Shown here in pieces: positions 12,229 to 22,880 of a DNA stretch of 64,000 nucleotides. The notes beneath the pieces are model-generated. The model was not told the origin of the DNA. It did no database searches and was given only the letters and a program-made list of their open reading frames with translations. Source of the DNA: Gongronella butleri (Eukaryota; Mucoromycota; Mucoromycetes; Mucorales; Cunninghamellaceae). A program made the position numbers and the translations under genes. How positions within the stretch are numbered: position 1 is the first letter of the stretch; each line of letters begins with the position of its first letter. The stretch spans positions 248,001 to 312,000 of the forward strand of contig JAIWZP010000013.1 of NCBI GenBank assembly GCA_025201375.1. Direction: 5' to 3'.

Positions 12229-12710
12229 TTATTGGTACTCCGAGTCGTAGTGGGCAGCGAGCTGCTCCTCAGCGTGGCGCTTGGCCTTTTGCTTGTCAAC
12301 AAAGTCCAGACCCTTGGTCTCAACACTGCAAAAGAGAAAAAAAAAGAAATTAGAATGATGCGTCTCCACCATCCATTGGGCAGAATGGGCCACTTACAGC
12401 TTGTCAAGAGCGGCACCAGCGAAGCCAGCAAGGAGCTGCTTGGCCTTGGCGTGCTCGACGGGCTTGCCCTCGCGCTCGCAGTGGGCGTTGTAGGCCTTGA
12501 GGGCTTGGTAGGCAGCGGCGCCAGCAATGGCCTCGTGGGTCAAGGAGCCCTTGTGCTCGTGGGAGGCACCTTCAACTTCTTCGTGTTGCTTGCCGAACAA
12601 ATCAGAGAGACCCCTGAGAAAACAAAAAAAAAAAGCGTGTCAGACAACGCATATTTTTTGCTAAGTGCATGGCCCCACGTTCCATCTACCGTTTGCTTCT
12701 TGACTTACAT
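12229..12710 (-). CDS. cipC: CipC-like protein (DUF3759 family)
   Basis: Small cytosolic protein of the fungal CipC family, whose biochemical role is unknown; in Aspergillus it was first noticed as concanamycin-induced. Three coding exons: 12710-12709, 12613-12398 and 12325-12229; 104 residues, usual for the family. The family signature is clear: HEAIAGAAAYQALKAYNAHC, KQLLAGFAGAALDKL and ETKGLDFVDKQKAKRHA. The initiation codon is divided by intron 1: exon 1 ends in AT followed by GTAAGT, and exon 2 supplies G. Without splicing, the ATG is followed at once by TAA. A TATA element lies 65-73 bases upstream of the start. Alternative: translation from a downstream in-frame codon is possible, but no better start exists. 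Confidence 0.9.
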
Positions 12711-12774
12711 GTTAAATTTTTTTGTTAATGTGAGATGAGAAAAAAAAAAGAGGAACAAAGCAGCGCAATTCACC

Positions 12775-12783
12775 CTTTTTATA
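12775..12783 (-). promoter_or_regulatory. TATA box of the CipC-like gene
   Basis: TATAAAAAG on the minus strand, ending 65 bases before the split start codon. Position and match are typical of a strongly expressed gene; the assignment is inference. Confidence 0.65.
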
Positions 12784-14923
12784 ATCGACGTGTTTTTCCT
12801 TGGCGTTACTTTTGTCTCCCCCCTTTTAAAATTTCGGCCTGTGGCACCTGAATTTGGTGACACAAGCCAAAGAGGTTGCATTTAACCTACTTTTTGCACT
12901 GACATGGCTCATCCCATTTTTTTTTCTCATCACCATGAACCCAAAACATCGCCTGGATTGATTTGGTGCCTTTTTTATTTTTAGCGCCCTTAATGTGCCT
13001 AATTAACAGCGAGAGCCAATGAGCCGGGGAAGAAGGAAAGAGCCAGTGGATAGTGCACGTTGCCATGTTGGACGATGAATTTGACAGGCGGGACCGGCAT
13101 TGAGCCCTTGAGATGCGGTCGCAAGGGCGGGAAATTATATTTTCTTTTTTTATCATGAGCCACGGGCGCCCGCGGCGAAGCGAAATTCCCCATTTTTGGG
13201 CATGCAGTGATGATGTGAGGGGAACGAGACCCCGCTGCGAGCTTTAAAAAAAAAAAGAGGTTTTCCCTAAAATGAAAAGTCAACCGAAGAGAGAAAAAAT
13301 AGGGGGGAGCACTCCGCGCCGCTCATCCTGCCCGATCAGGCACTAGCGCCAATTTTTTTTAGCCTTTCATCATCCCGTTTAAAAATGGCGCGCCGCATTC
13401 AAGCCACACTCTATTATTTTCCACAAAATTGGGGATGGTGCCAAAAAGAATCACCGTGGGACCTCTCTATTGGCTCCACAGCCAATTGAAGGAATTGGAT
13501 GCCAAGCTGCCAATCGCCCATTGGCAAAATGGCGCCCATTCGACAAGATGGCAACTTGTACGACCTTTGTTTTTCAGAGATGAAACACGAAGCAAGGCGA
13601 GCAGATTGAAATGAAACACTTTTTTTTTTGCTGCGTGTCGTTGTCAATGGGGATCCACACACGCATGCGTCACACAACAAAGAGGCACGGATGACGGGCA
13701 GGTAAGCAAGATGCAATCTGAATGCAGCCGACAGGACGCGCAAACATCGTCAATTGCTCGACACAGCGCCTCGAAAACATCTCACGGTGGATTGCCCTTC
13801 CATTTTAGCTTCTGTTTGCATCATCGCGCTCACGGCAATTGCAATCATGGGCAGCTTGATGGATTCTCGGGATTCTTTTTGGCGTGTGATGCGCGGCAAA
13901 ACCTTATGTTTTTTTATATAATATCATGGCTCGGTGCACATTCTCTCTCCCTGACAAGGCATGGCACGCGTCGAGACGGCTATTCGGTAGGCTGGCGGCA
14001 AGAAAATAAAAGGGGGTCGTGTTGAAGTAACACAGAAATTTGAACATGCAACTCACACTAGCATCTTCAAGTGGCGATGAGGCGCGCGCGCGTGTGTTTT
14101 GGTAGCAAATGGGTTGTGTTCTTGGTCTCGCCAACGTGCAATTGCGTCTTCTTGACCTTCTTTTCGGACCATAAACGCGCTTGCATCTCGGCCAGATGGT
14201 TTATTTTGGAGTCATTGCTCACGGTGCGGTCTGCGCAGGTTACACCAGCGAGCCAACGGGCCACGCTCGCTTCCTGTTGGGCACCAGGCATGAAATAGAA
14301 ATTGCGAGAAGCCCGTCGGTGTACGTCATTCGAGCCTATCCAAGGGTGAGAAATGCGCAAAAAGTGGCCAGGCTTTGGGCTTTCGGCGCGTCTAGCGCGT
14401 TTTTTCTTTTTCTTATTTTTTTGGGGTGCTCTTCCATTCTCTCCGCGTGCCGCTTGCTGCGCTGTGCGCCGTGCCCAGCACCATTGTGCTAGGCAAAGAC
14501 ACCAAAAAAAAAAAGGAGCTTGGCCAAGGCCCATGTTGGCCACGGACCCAGGATCTGAAGCAATTCACATGAGATGTGCAGCCCAATTCTCTTGAATGAC
14601 GCGGCGACAGAGCTTCCATGGGGCCAAAATCTTTTACGATTCACTTTAAAATGAGATTTTCAATACTTTATCTTTTTTTTTTTGCGGCCTGCTTGCCAAC
14701 TCTTTCGTTTACAATCTCTCTTGAGGATGGCATACGCGTTCTCTTTGATCATAAATCTCGGTTTGGGTGGGGAGGAGACTCGCACGGTGTGCCAATTGTG
14801 TCACGGTACAAAAAAACAAAAGGGGAGGGGACGGTGCCTCGAGACGTCTTTTTATTTTGTTTCACACATGAAATGGATGGGTGCACGAAGCAACAAAGGA
14901 AGGAATGGAGTGACAACAAAGCC
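12784..14923. other. Long intergenic region between the CipC-like gene and CDS1
   Basis: About 2.1 kb with no gene I can support. It holds the upstream region of the CipC-like gene and the 3' flank of the cytidylyltransferase gene. Open frames here have no domain similarity. The only regulatory-looking structure is a CCAAT/ATTGG cluster near 13.5 kb. Confidence 0.45.
13469..13524. promoter_or_regulatory. Cluster of five CCAAT/ATTGG pentamers
   Basis: CCAAT or its complement ATTGG occurs at 13469, 13482, 13494, 13510 and 13520, in alternating orientation within 56 bases. The CCAAT-binding HAP/NF-Y complex is general in fungi. The cluster lies about 760 bases upstream of the CipC-like start, so a link to that gene is a guess. 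Confidence 0.35.
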
Positions 14924-16138
14924 TCATTGCGAAGTTGAATCGTGGGCGGCAAGCCAGGCCTCCAGGTACGCGTTGGTAAAGATGCCCATGAGCAGCTGGC
15001 AGTCCATGCGGTCAGTGATGCCACCATGACCGGGGATCGTTTGTGCAAAGTCTTTGATGCCTGTCGCGCGCTTCAGTGCGCTTGCAAACAGGCCGCCAAA
15101 AGGCGCGAGAATAGATGCGAACGCGGCAAGAACAACGCCGTGCAGGCGATCATGCGTGATCAGCAAGTCATCCGATGTCTATTCAAGGCCATTGAATCCA
15201 CGGATCACTCCTTTTTTTTCTTGTTCTTAGTTACCAATGAAGCATCAAAGCGCGTCAGCCAAGAGGGGCACGTGTACCCAAGCACCATGGTGATCACGGC
15301 CGCACCAACAAACCCCTCAAAAGTCTTTTTTGGGCTCAGAGCTGCCAGCGGGGTAGCACCGAGCCATTGGCCACAAAGATAAGCAGCAATGTCGTTGCAA
15401 ATCACCAACGCACACGGCAAAACCAGCCTTTACGCAAGAAAATGGCGTCAATTCTTTTCAAAAACAGGAGAAAAGATTTACCAGACATAGCCGTGCTCCA
15501 GATTTTCGCGCAAAAAATACAGCTGGCATGCTGTGTAAAGCTGGATGACATGCTGCCAGCAAAAATGAGCCAATTGGTCGCGCAGCTTGTCTTGCTTTAG
15601 CACCGCCATGGATACCGCGAACCCTATCAAGATCACGTGAGTTGAATTTGCGTCTCATGCCTCGCCCTACCTACACAATGAATAAGCAAGAACGCAGCCA
15701 AAGCGTGCTCCACATAGCCATTGTCGCGGCAATGGATGGCCAAAGGCTTCTGACACGATCCACGAGTTGCAAATCACAAGGAGGGCGCTATAAAAACATC
15801 AAATTGCACGCATCAGATGGCGTCAATAGCCCTTCCCTATTTTTTTTTTTTTTTCTACGCACTGGTCCAGATAGCGCTGTGGCCGGGAGCGGTGCTGTCG
15901 GAAGAGATCCATCCCTTGCAGCTCCTGGAAAAAAAAAGATAAGAAAATGGGAATTTGAGAATTTGATTATCCCGACGCCGACACACACGCTGCATTTCCC
16001 TTTCTGTACCTGGTACACTTTGCACTGGATGAGGCCGATCAGGAGAATGATTGCTTGCTGGCCGACAGAGATCACCATGGCAAAGGCAATGACCATGACG
16101 GCTGTCATTGCGCCGCGCGTATACAATTGAGTCCACAT
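14924..16138 (-). CDS. CDS1: Phosphatidate cytidylyltransferase (CDP-diacylglycerol synthase)
   Basis: Integral ER/mitochondrial-network enzyme that converts phosphatidate and CTP to CDP-diacylglycerol for phospholipid synthesis. Six exons: 16138-16010, 15924-15863, 15787-15675, 15623-15482, 15427-15235, 15178-14924; 297 residues. Diagnostic segments are FCWQHV, LVICNDIAAYLCGQWLG, LSPKKTFEGF, FGGLFASALKRATGIKDFAQ and IPGHGGITDRMDCQ, the last being the conserved catalytic signature. The protein begins inside what is normally the first membrane segment, so it lacks the cytosolic N-terminus of 430-450-residue homologues. A TATA element 62-68 bases upstream favours this start. An upstream exon joined through a rare GAG acceptor cannot be excluded. 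Exon 2 uses the donor GTGCGT. Divergent from the glutaminyl-tRNA synthetase gene. Confidence 0.88.
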
Positions 16139-16199
16139 TTTGTCTCAATGGCAGAAAGCAAGTCTTGGAAGCGACGAGACAATCATTTTCAATCCATTG

Positions 16200-16206
16200 C
16201 TTTATA
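16200..16206 (-). promoter_or_regulatory. TATA box of CDS1
   Basis: TATAAAG on the minus strand, 62-68 bases before the CDS1 ATG, the same spacing as for the CipC-like gene. It supports the short N-terminus of that protein. The 332-base gap from 16139 to 16470 also serves the glutaminyl-tRNA synthetase gene, whose side is only T- and A-rich. Confidence 0.5.
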
Positions 16207-16470
16207 TGATCTGTTGCTACGAACGGTGTCAGCTCTCCTTTTTTTTTTTTTTTTTTTTGGCTCTTGTGATTCTGGAGTGATTGGTTCCAAAGTCGAACTT
16301 CCTTTTTTAGGGTGGCACAGTCGGATCCATCCGTCACTGTGACTCGCTGGCAACCCAATTGATGAGCAAAACAAAAAAAAAAAGGAGGGGCCACTTTCCA
16401 GTTCCTTTTTTTTTTTTTCTTTACCACTTAATTTCTCGATTTTTTTATTTTTTTATTTTTATTTTTTACT

Positions 16471-19188
16471 ATGGAAGACCTGATTCCTGTCTTTATGAAG
16501 ATCGGCCTGTCCGAGCAAAAGGCCAAGGACACTGCGAAAAACAAGAAGCTTGCGCCCATGCTTGCGTCGGTGATCGATGACGCCAGCGCGCGCGATGCCG
16601 GTTGCGAAAAAGAAGTTGGCAACTTGCTTTACCACCTTGCCTCGACGATCTCCAAGGACGCCTTGGCTCACCGCACGTTCCTCGTCAACAAAATTACAAA
16701 GGGTGATCTCAAGACAAACGACCAAGTCACAGGTAACGTCCACAATTGCGTAAAAATCACGACAAAATGGCATTGACACGGCCCTTTTTTGGCATTTTGA
16801 CAGCTGGCATCAAGTTTGTCGATGATCTGGAAGCCATTGACGAAAAGGCATTTGATGAGGCCACCGGTGTTGGTAAGAAAATATCAAAAGATGAGCAATT
16901 GGATGCGCACATGAAAGAAGAAAGTGCTCTGACGCGTCTTTTTTCATTTTTTTCAGGTATCGTGGTGACGGCTGAGCAAGTGGATGCGATTGTTGCTGGC
17001 TTCATTGACGACAACAAGGACAACATTGTGGCGAATCGCTACAAGACGCTTGGTCCCAGCCTTGCCAATGTGCGCAAGCTGGAGTCGCTTCGATGGGCGG
17101 ACGGTGCGCTGATCAAAAAGGCGCTCGACGAGCAATATCTTGCTCTTCTGGGTCCTCGTGACGAGCGCGACCTGCCCCAAAAGAAGAAGAAGGAGCCCAA
17201 GCCCAAGAAAGAGGCTGCGGTCAAGGAAGAAGAGACGCGTTCGGTGGATCCGACACGCATGTTCTTCGAGGGCGAGCTTGCCAAGTTGCACAAGCCCGGC
17301 GGCAACAAGCAGATCGACCCTGCATTGATGGAAGCGCATCTCAAGGCGACGGGCGGCAAGGTGATGACGCGTTTCCCTCCTGAACCCAATGGTTATCTGC
17401 ACATTGGCCACGCCAAGGCCATCAATGTGAACTTTGGCTATGCAAAGGCTCACGACGGCCTGTGCTACCTCCGGTACGACGACACCAATCCAGAAGCTGA
17501 GGAAGAAAAGTACTTTACGTCGATCCTCGACACAGTGCGCTGGCTCGGGTTCGAACCCTGGAAGATCACGTATTCCAGCGACTATTTCCAGCAATTGTAC
17601 GAGCTTGCCTTGCAATTGATCAAGAGCGGCCTCGCGTACACGTGCCAGTGCACAGGTGAGGAGATCCACGCCAACCGTGGCGGCGACGATGGTGGTCCCC
17701 GCATTGCTTGTGCACATCGCGACCGCCCCATCGAGGAAACCTTGCTTCAATTCGATCACATGAAGCAGGGTCGCTACAAGGAAGGCGAGGTCACCTTGCG
17801 CATGAAGATGGACCTCGAAAGCGGCAATCCCCAATTCTGGGACCTGATCGCCTATCGCGTCTTGTACACGCCCCATCACCGCACAGGCTCTGATTGGTGC
17901 ATCTACCCCACGTACGACTATACCCACTGCCTGGTCGACTCGTTTGAAAACATCACTCACTCCCTCTGCACCACGGAATTCACCCAATCCCGCGAGTCGT
18001 ATTATTGGCTCGTCGACGCACTCAAGGTCTATAAGCCGGTCCAATGGGAATATGGCAGACTCAACGTCACTGGCACCATCATGTCCAAGCGCAAGATTCT
18101 CAAGATGGTCACCTCCAAGCTTGTCAATGACTGGTAAAAAGAAAAAAAGAAAAATGCAAAATCGCGACAACGGAAGCGTCAAAGCGCGTCCATTCGCATC
18201 TAAATGCCGTTGTGCATGTCCATGATTTGTTTTGACGCGTGCATTCTCGGTCAATTCCCGGCCACTGACGCGTTTTTTATTTGTTTTCTTGTTTTTTAGG
18301 GACGATCCCCGTCTTTACACTTTGGTTGGCATCCGTCGCCGTGGTGTGCCTCCCGAGGCTATCAACAACTTTGTGCTCGGTCTCGGTGTGACGACCAACA
18401 AGACGGTGATCAACGCGATGCGCCTTGACGCCAAGGTGCGCGAATATTTGGACGACCATGCGCCGCGTCTGATGACGATCTTGGACCCGGTCAAGGTGGT
18501 GTTGACGAACCTGCCGGACGACTATGTCGAGGACATCACGGTGCCCAACAAGCCGCGTGACGCAAGCATGGGCGAGCATGTGGTGCCCTTTACAAAGGTC
18601 GTGTACATTGACCGCTCCGACTTCCGCGAGCAAGATTCCAAGGACTATTACCGCCTTGCCCCCGGCAAGTCCGTCGGTCTGCTGCACGTCAAGCACCCCG
18701 TGCGCTGCGTCAGCATCGACAAGGACGCCCAGGGCAACATTATCGCGCTCAATTGCGAGTACGAGAACAATATCGAGTTTAAAAAGCCAAAGACGTACAT
18801 CCACTGGGTCGCTGACTGCCCCGCGCGCGATTCGCCCGTCCGCTTTGACGAAGTCCGCGTCTACGAGCCGCTCTTCCACCACGACAATCCCGAAAAGGTC
18901 GAAGGTGGCTACCTCAAGGACATGAATGAGAATTCCCTCACCACCATCAAGGGCGCCATTGCCACCGTCGGCTTTTATGACCAGGTGGCCGATTGGGTCA
19001 AAAAGACCGGCGGCAAGGACAAGGAGAGCATGCGATGGCAATTCGTCCGCACTGGCTACTTCTGCTTTGACTGGGACACCGAATTCGATCTCGAGCTTGC
19101 AAAGCAGGGCAAGATCAAGGAAGCTCTGCGCCGCACCGTCATCAATCGCACCGTCACCCTCAAGGAAGATGCTGGCAAGTCCTCGTAG
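16471..19188 (+). CDS. GLN4: Glutaminyl-tRNA synthetase, cytosolic
   Basis: Class I aminoacyl-tRNA synthetase that charges tRNA-Gln with glutamine. Four exons: 16471-16732, 16804-16872, 16957-18133, 18300-19188; 798 residues, close to yeast Gln4 (about 809). It has the eukaryotic N-terminal RNA-binding extension (residues 1 to about 190), a Lys/Glu-rich hinge (KKKKEPKPKKE), and the Rossmann catalytic core with PEPNGYLHIGHAKA (HIGH motif near 258) and GTIMSKRKI (KMSKR-type loop near 485). The last exon starts WDDPRLYTLVGIRRRGVPPEAI, the usual sequence after the loop, and carries the anticodon-binding beta-barrels. Introns 2 and 3 contain the branch-like string CTGACGCGT. A long antisense frame over exon 3 is a composition shadow. 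Confidence 0.97.
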
Positions 19189-19849
19189 ACCAATGCGTCC
19201 CAAATGCGTCCCTTACTTTATTGTCGTTTCTCCTTCCATCCCTCTCTTTCCAATGTATTGTCATTTCATGTTGCATAGCCGCTTTTTTTTTTTTTTTGTT
19301 GTTGCTTTTTTTTATATAAATTTCGGCCACTGAGGACCACTCGTCTCTCTTTAAAGACCTTGCATCTTTAGCATAAAATAATTGGCGGCGCCCGTGCATT
19401 TTGACCGCCATGATGATTTCAAAAGCAAGTTTCGCTTACCGAGCCATGACACAAAGTTATTATTTTTCGCTCCCAGGCACCTCTACCCTTTGTATGTCAC
19501 AATCGCAGTTGCTGAGCGCTGGTCAAAGTGTACCTTTTAAAAAAAACCACGGTAAATCGTTTATTTCTAGGCAACCAACGAGTTAAATCGCGTGAAATTT
19601 GCACAGCCCTCAACACGTCCATAGACAATTAAGATGTTTAAATAGTGGAGTTCTGCATTAGATATTCGTGGATAAACTTACAAAATGATAAAATCCAGTT
19701 ATGCAAGACTATCATTTGCATGGACTCATCAAAAGACTCGAAACCGGTGCCCATTGATGAGCATTTATCAGGTACGTATGACATCGTAGATAACTTACTC
19801 GAAACATCAATTCACGGAATATTGGGCACGGCCCCGCTTATACCACCCG

Positions 19850-21372
19850 TGATATTTTAAAATTGGCTTTGCGCGCCATCTCGCGATCGCAGTGCTCCAT
19901 GGGTAGGCTTATTCAAACGCAAAGGCTTTAAATATCGTTATCCACGTGGAAATGCCGCGGTAACTAGTGTATGAATGGACAAAAGACCAAAAGTCAAGCT
20001 ATGAAGCTTTTTTTCCGCAAAAACACTATGTTTGTGCTTTACAAGGGCGCTCAAGGTCTTCAAATGTACGCAACGATGGGGACCAACTGCTGTATAAATT
20101 TCGTAAGCACTTGCATTGGACCAACGCGATCAAATCGCGCATTGTAAAAAAGCAGATTCTGTGAATGCCTTTTAAACGGGGGCTTTTTGATACCTGGTGA
20201 CCTTTCGACATGGACGTGTTTGTCAGCATCACAATGCCTGAATCCGGTCAATTTTGTTCTGGTAGCGTGCACCATTGGGGAGCAATCGTCGATTATATCG
20301 ATTTTCACTAAAATGCGCTCGTTCTCAATATTTCTGCAAGCTGATCGAATTGAAATTTTGTCATTCACACGTGAGCAAGTCGCACTTCAACTTTGTTATG
20401 AGGAGCCAGGGGGGTCTAATGCAGAAAAAGCTAGATGATACAGAAAAAGCAAATTAACCACAGCTCGTTGGATTTGTGCACCCATTGCGTCCATTGACTT
20501 ACTTAAAAACAGGTGCGGTGGATAGTACGCGTCACCAACTATAACTTTGGTGATTCCAGCAAAGAGATACAAAGACGTGGAAAATAGTTTTGCTTGCGAA
20601 AACGAATAAGAAAGTAAAATACTACGTTTTCTTAGGTTCCAGCTATCCAAATCATCGAAAAGCTGTGCATAGTTGTAGCTAGAGTCGCGTACCAAGCTAT
20701 GCACCTGATTTTAAACGGATATGTCAGCGCAAAAGTGCGCAAAACGCAACGAGCCGGGATTAATTTGCTATTTTAAGATCATCCAGATTTCCCTGCATTG
20801 GAGCACTTTGCTCCACGTAGCAAAGTTCAAGCGCAAGCCAGTCCCGTTTTGGTTGATAAAGTTTCAAGCCGATCGAATAACAGAAATGTCGAGAATAAGC
20901 GCATTTTAGTGAAAATCGCTATAATCGACGATTGCTCACCAATGGTACAAGTCCCCAGAACAAATCTGAGTGAACTCGGACACTGCAATGCAGACAAACG
21001 CGTCCATATCAAAATTTCACAAGGTCTTAAAAAGCTCCCGCTTAAAAGGCATTCACAGAATCTGCTTTTTTACGAAGCGCGATTTGACCGCGTTGGTCCA
21101 ATAAAAGTGCTTGTGAAATTTATACAGCAGTTGGTCCCGATCGTTGCTCACAATTAAAGACCTCGAACGCCACCGTAAGCTGGAAACATGGTGTTTTATG
21201 CGGAAAAGAGCGCCATCGCTTGACTTTTGATCACTTGTCCATGGCTACACTATTTACGACGGCATTTCAACAAGGATAGCGATAGTTCACAACGTCTCGT
21301 TTGAATGAGCCCACCCATGGTGTGCTGTAGTTGCTAGATGGCGCGCGATGTCGATTTTAAGATTCACAGCCT
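19850..21372. mobile_element. Foldback element A1 (long imperfect terminal inverted repeats)
   Basis: Two inverted arms, about 19,850-20,630 and 20,780-21,372, flank a short centre. Both outer ends carry GCGCGCCATCT (near 19,872 on plus, near 21,350 on minus), then CCATGGGT and a GGCT-ATTCAAACG block. The inner arm text recurs in a second element at 43.9-45.9 kb. No transposase is seen. The roughly 90-codon open frames that point outward in each arm differ by about 10 synonymous and 25 replacement codons on a hand count, which fits neutral drift, so I treat them as non-coding. Likely a non-autonomous foldback or MITE-like element; the class is not determined, and no target-site duplication could be read with confidence. 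Confidence 0.7.
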
Positions 21373-22880
21373 GTGCCTACAGTAAAAGGGGGATGGTCCT
21401 GCTGCTGATGGCCAAGCTAAGCATAGCAATGCCTGGATGCATGCACCTCGCTGCATCCTCTATTTTTGCATGCATCCGAGGCTGTCGGATGAAGGCAAAT
21501 TTGGAGGTGCGCGCTCTGGCCGACTAAAAAACAAAAAATAAGCCAGTCTTGCCATGATGACCAAGCGCAACATGGAGAGACTCTCCTGTCCCTGAACTTG
21601 ACGATGACTGAGATGCCAGGGATGCGTACCGCGTGACAGAAAATCTAGAAATCCGCGTGCACACAACACGTCATGCGCACGCTGTTTTTTTTTTAAAAAA
21701 TAAGCGATGCACACCAAGGATAGTATGCATTCTCGCGCCCGAGCTTGAAAAGGAGGGGGCGTACGTGAGGGCCAGACCCACGGCCAAAGCGAATGGCCTG
21801 AGCAAAAAAAGCCTGGTCCACTATGGAAAAACAAAATCAAGGGGCGATTCTGTGCCGAGCCGTGCTTTTTTTTTTTTTGCAACCTTAACAATATGGCGAA
21901 CGTGACTTCAATTAACCACTGGCCTTTTTAGCCCCTGGGTGCCCCTTTTGTATCCTCATTGAGCATCCAATTCCGCCGACCAATGTAGAAATGCTGAATG
22001 GAGATTCCCGGTAGTTATTTTGCCTTGAATTGGAAGGCCAGCGTCATTCTGCTTGCAAAGCAAGGGTCCACGAGGAGTATAGAGTGCATGCCAATGATTA
22101 AGCAAGCTCAATCATGGAAAGAGATAAGACGCAATGATGCAGTGCTTCGTGCGTGTGTGACGCGTCACGCAATGAGCCGCTTGATTTGACGCAACAAGGC
22201 AAAGGCTGGTGCACTCTGTATTCCATTTGTGTAAAAAAAAGATGCATCATTGGGGAGACAGGAGACTGACTGGAAAGGGGTGGGGGGAGTAACAACGAGA
22301 CAGACCTCGACAGAAATACACTTGTTTCAAAGGATGAGGGTCCTTTTTTTAATTTTTCTCTTTTTTTTTTTTTGTGGCTCTGGCCCATGATGTTGTCTTG
22401 ACGCTTGCGCCAATGCAAACAAAAAAGCCAACAGAGCCCGTCCCAGGCAAGCATGCTGCCTTTTTATTACATATTCATGCATTGAAAATGCGAACACAAG
22501 GGTGTAACCTCCGGATTTGTCAATTTTTTTATTTTTGTCTCAATGGCAGCAGGCCAGACGCGCGAGGGGAAACCCTCCTCGTTACCCCTGACACCCCTTC
22601 TCTATTTTCTGATCTTTCTTTTTTGATCCCTTGGGGGACCAGTTCCCCTTTTTTAACAAATTTCACTGTTCCCTATACCTGTGTCCCTCCCCCCTTTCTC
22701 TTATAAAATGATGGTTACCCGGGTTCTCCTTCGTGCATACGTGCCATATAAATGTGAAATAAAACAACCAAAACGGTGTCTCCTTCCTTTTCCCCCCCTT
22801 TTTTTCCATTCCTTTTTTTTTTGTCGTCGTCGTCGTCGTCGTCGTCTATATTTTTTTCTTTTTACATTGACTCTAAGCCC
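21373..22880. other. Intergenic region upstream of the low-complexity gene
   Basis: No gene recognised. It holds a hairpin (stem GGATGCATGCA at 21435-21445 with its complement at 21467-21477), a TATA-like element TATAAAT at 22747-22753, and a (GTC)8 microsatellite at 22823-22846 in the presumed leader of the next gene. Confidence 0.5.
22823..22846 (+). repeat. (GTC)8 microsatellite in a 5' leader
   Basis: Eight perfect GTC units between a T run and the start codon at 22881. Probably transcribed as part of the leader; length may vary between strains. Confidence 0.8.

Noticed and set aside
17547..17560. GGTTCGAACCC in GlnRS exon 3, resembling a tRNA B box
   Set aside because: It is in frame within the conserved GFEPW coding segment and has no A box or cloverleaf around it.
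16953..18254. 433-codon minus-strand open frame opposite the GlnRS exons
   Set aside because: It mirrors the codon structure of a strongly coding plus strand and has no similarity or splice context of its own.
20060..21157. Outward-facing open frames of about 100 codons in both arms of element A1, echoed in A2
   Set aside because: Frames are kept without indels, but my hand count of A1 arm differences is about 10 synonymous to 25 replacement codons, close to neutral expectation. Not accepted as protein.
22776..22880. N-terminal extension of the low-complexity orphan from a non-ATG codon
   Set aside because: Residues would be runs of Phe, Pro and Ser from T tracts and the GTC microsatellite; the ATG at 22881 is the first credible start.
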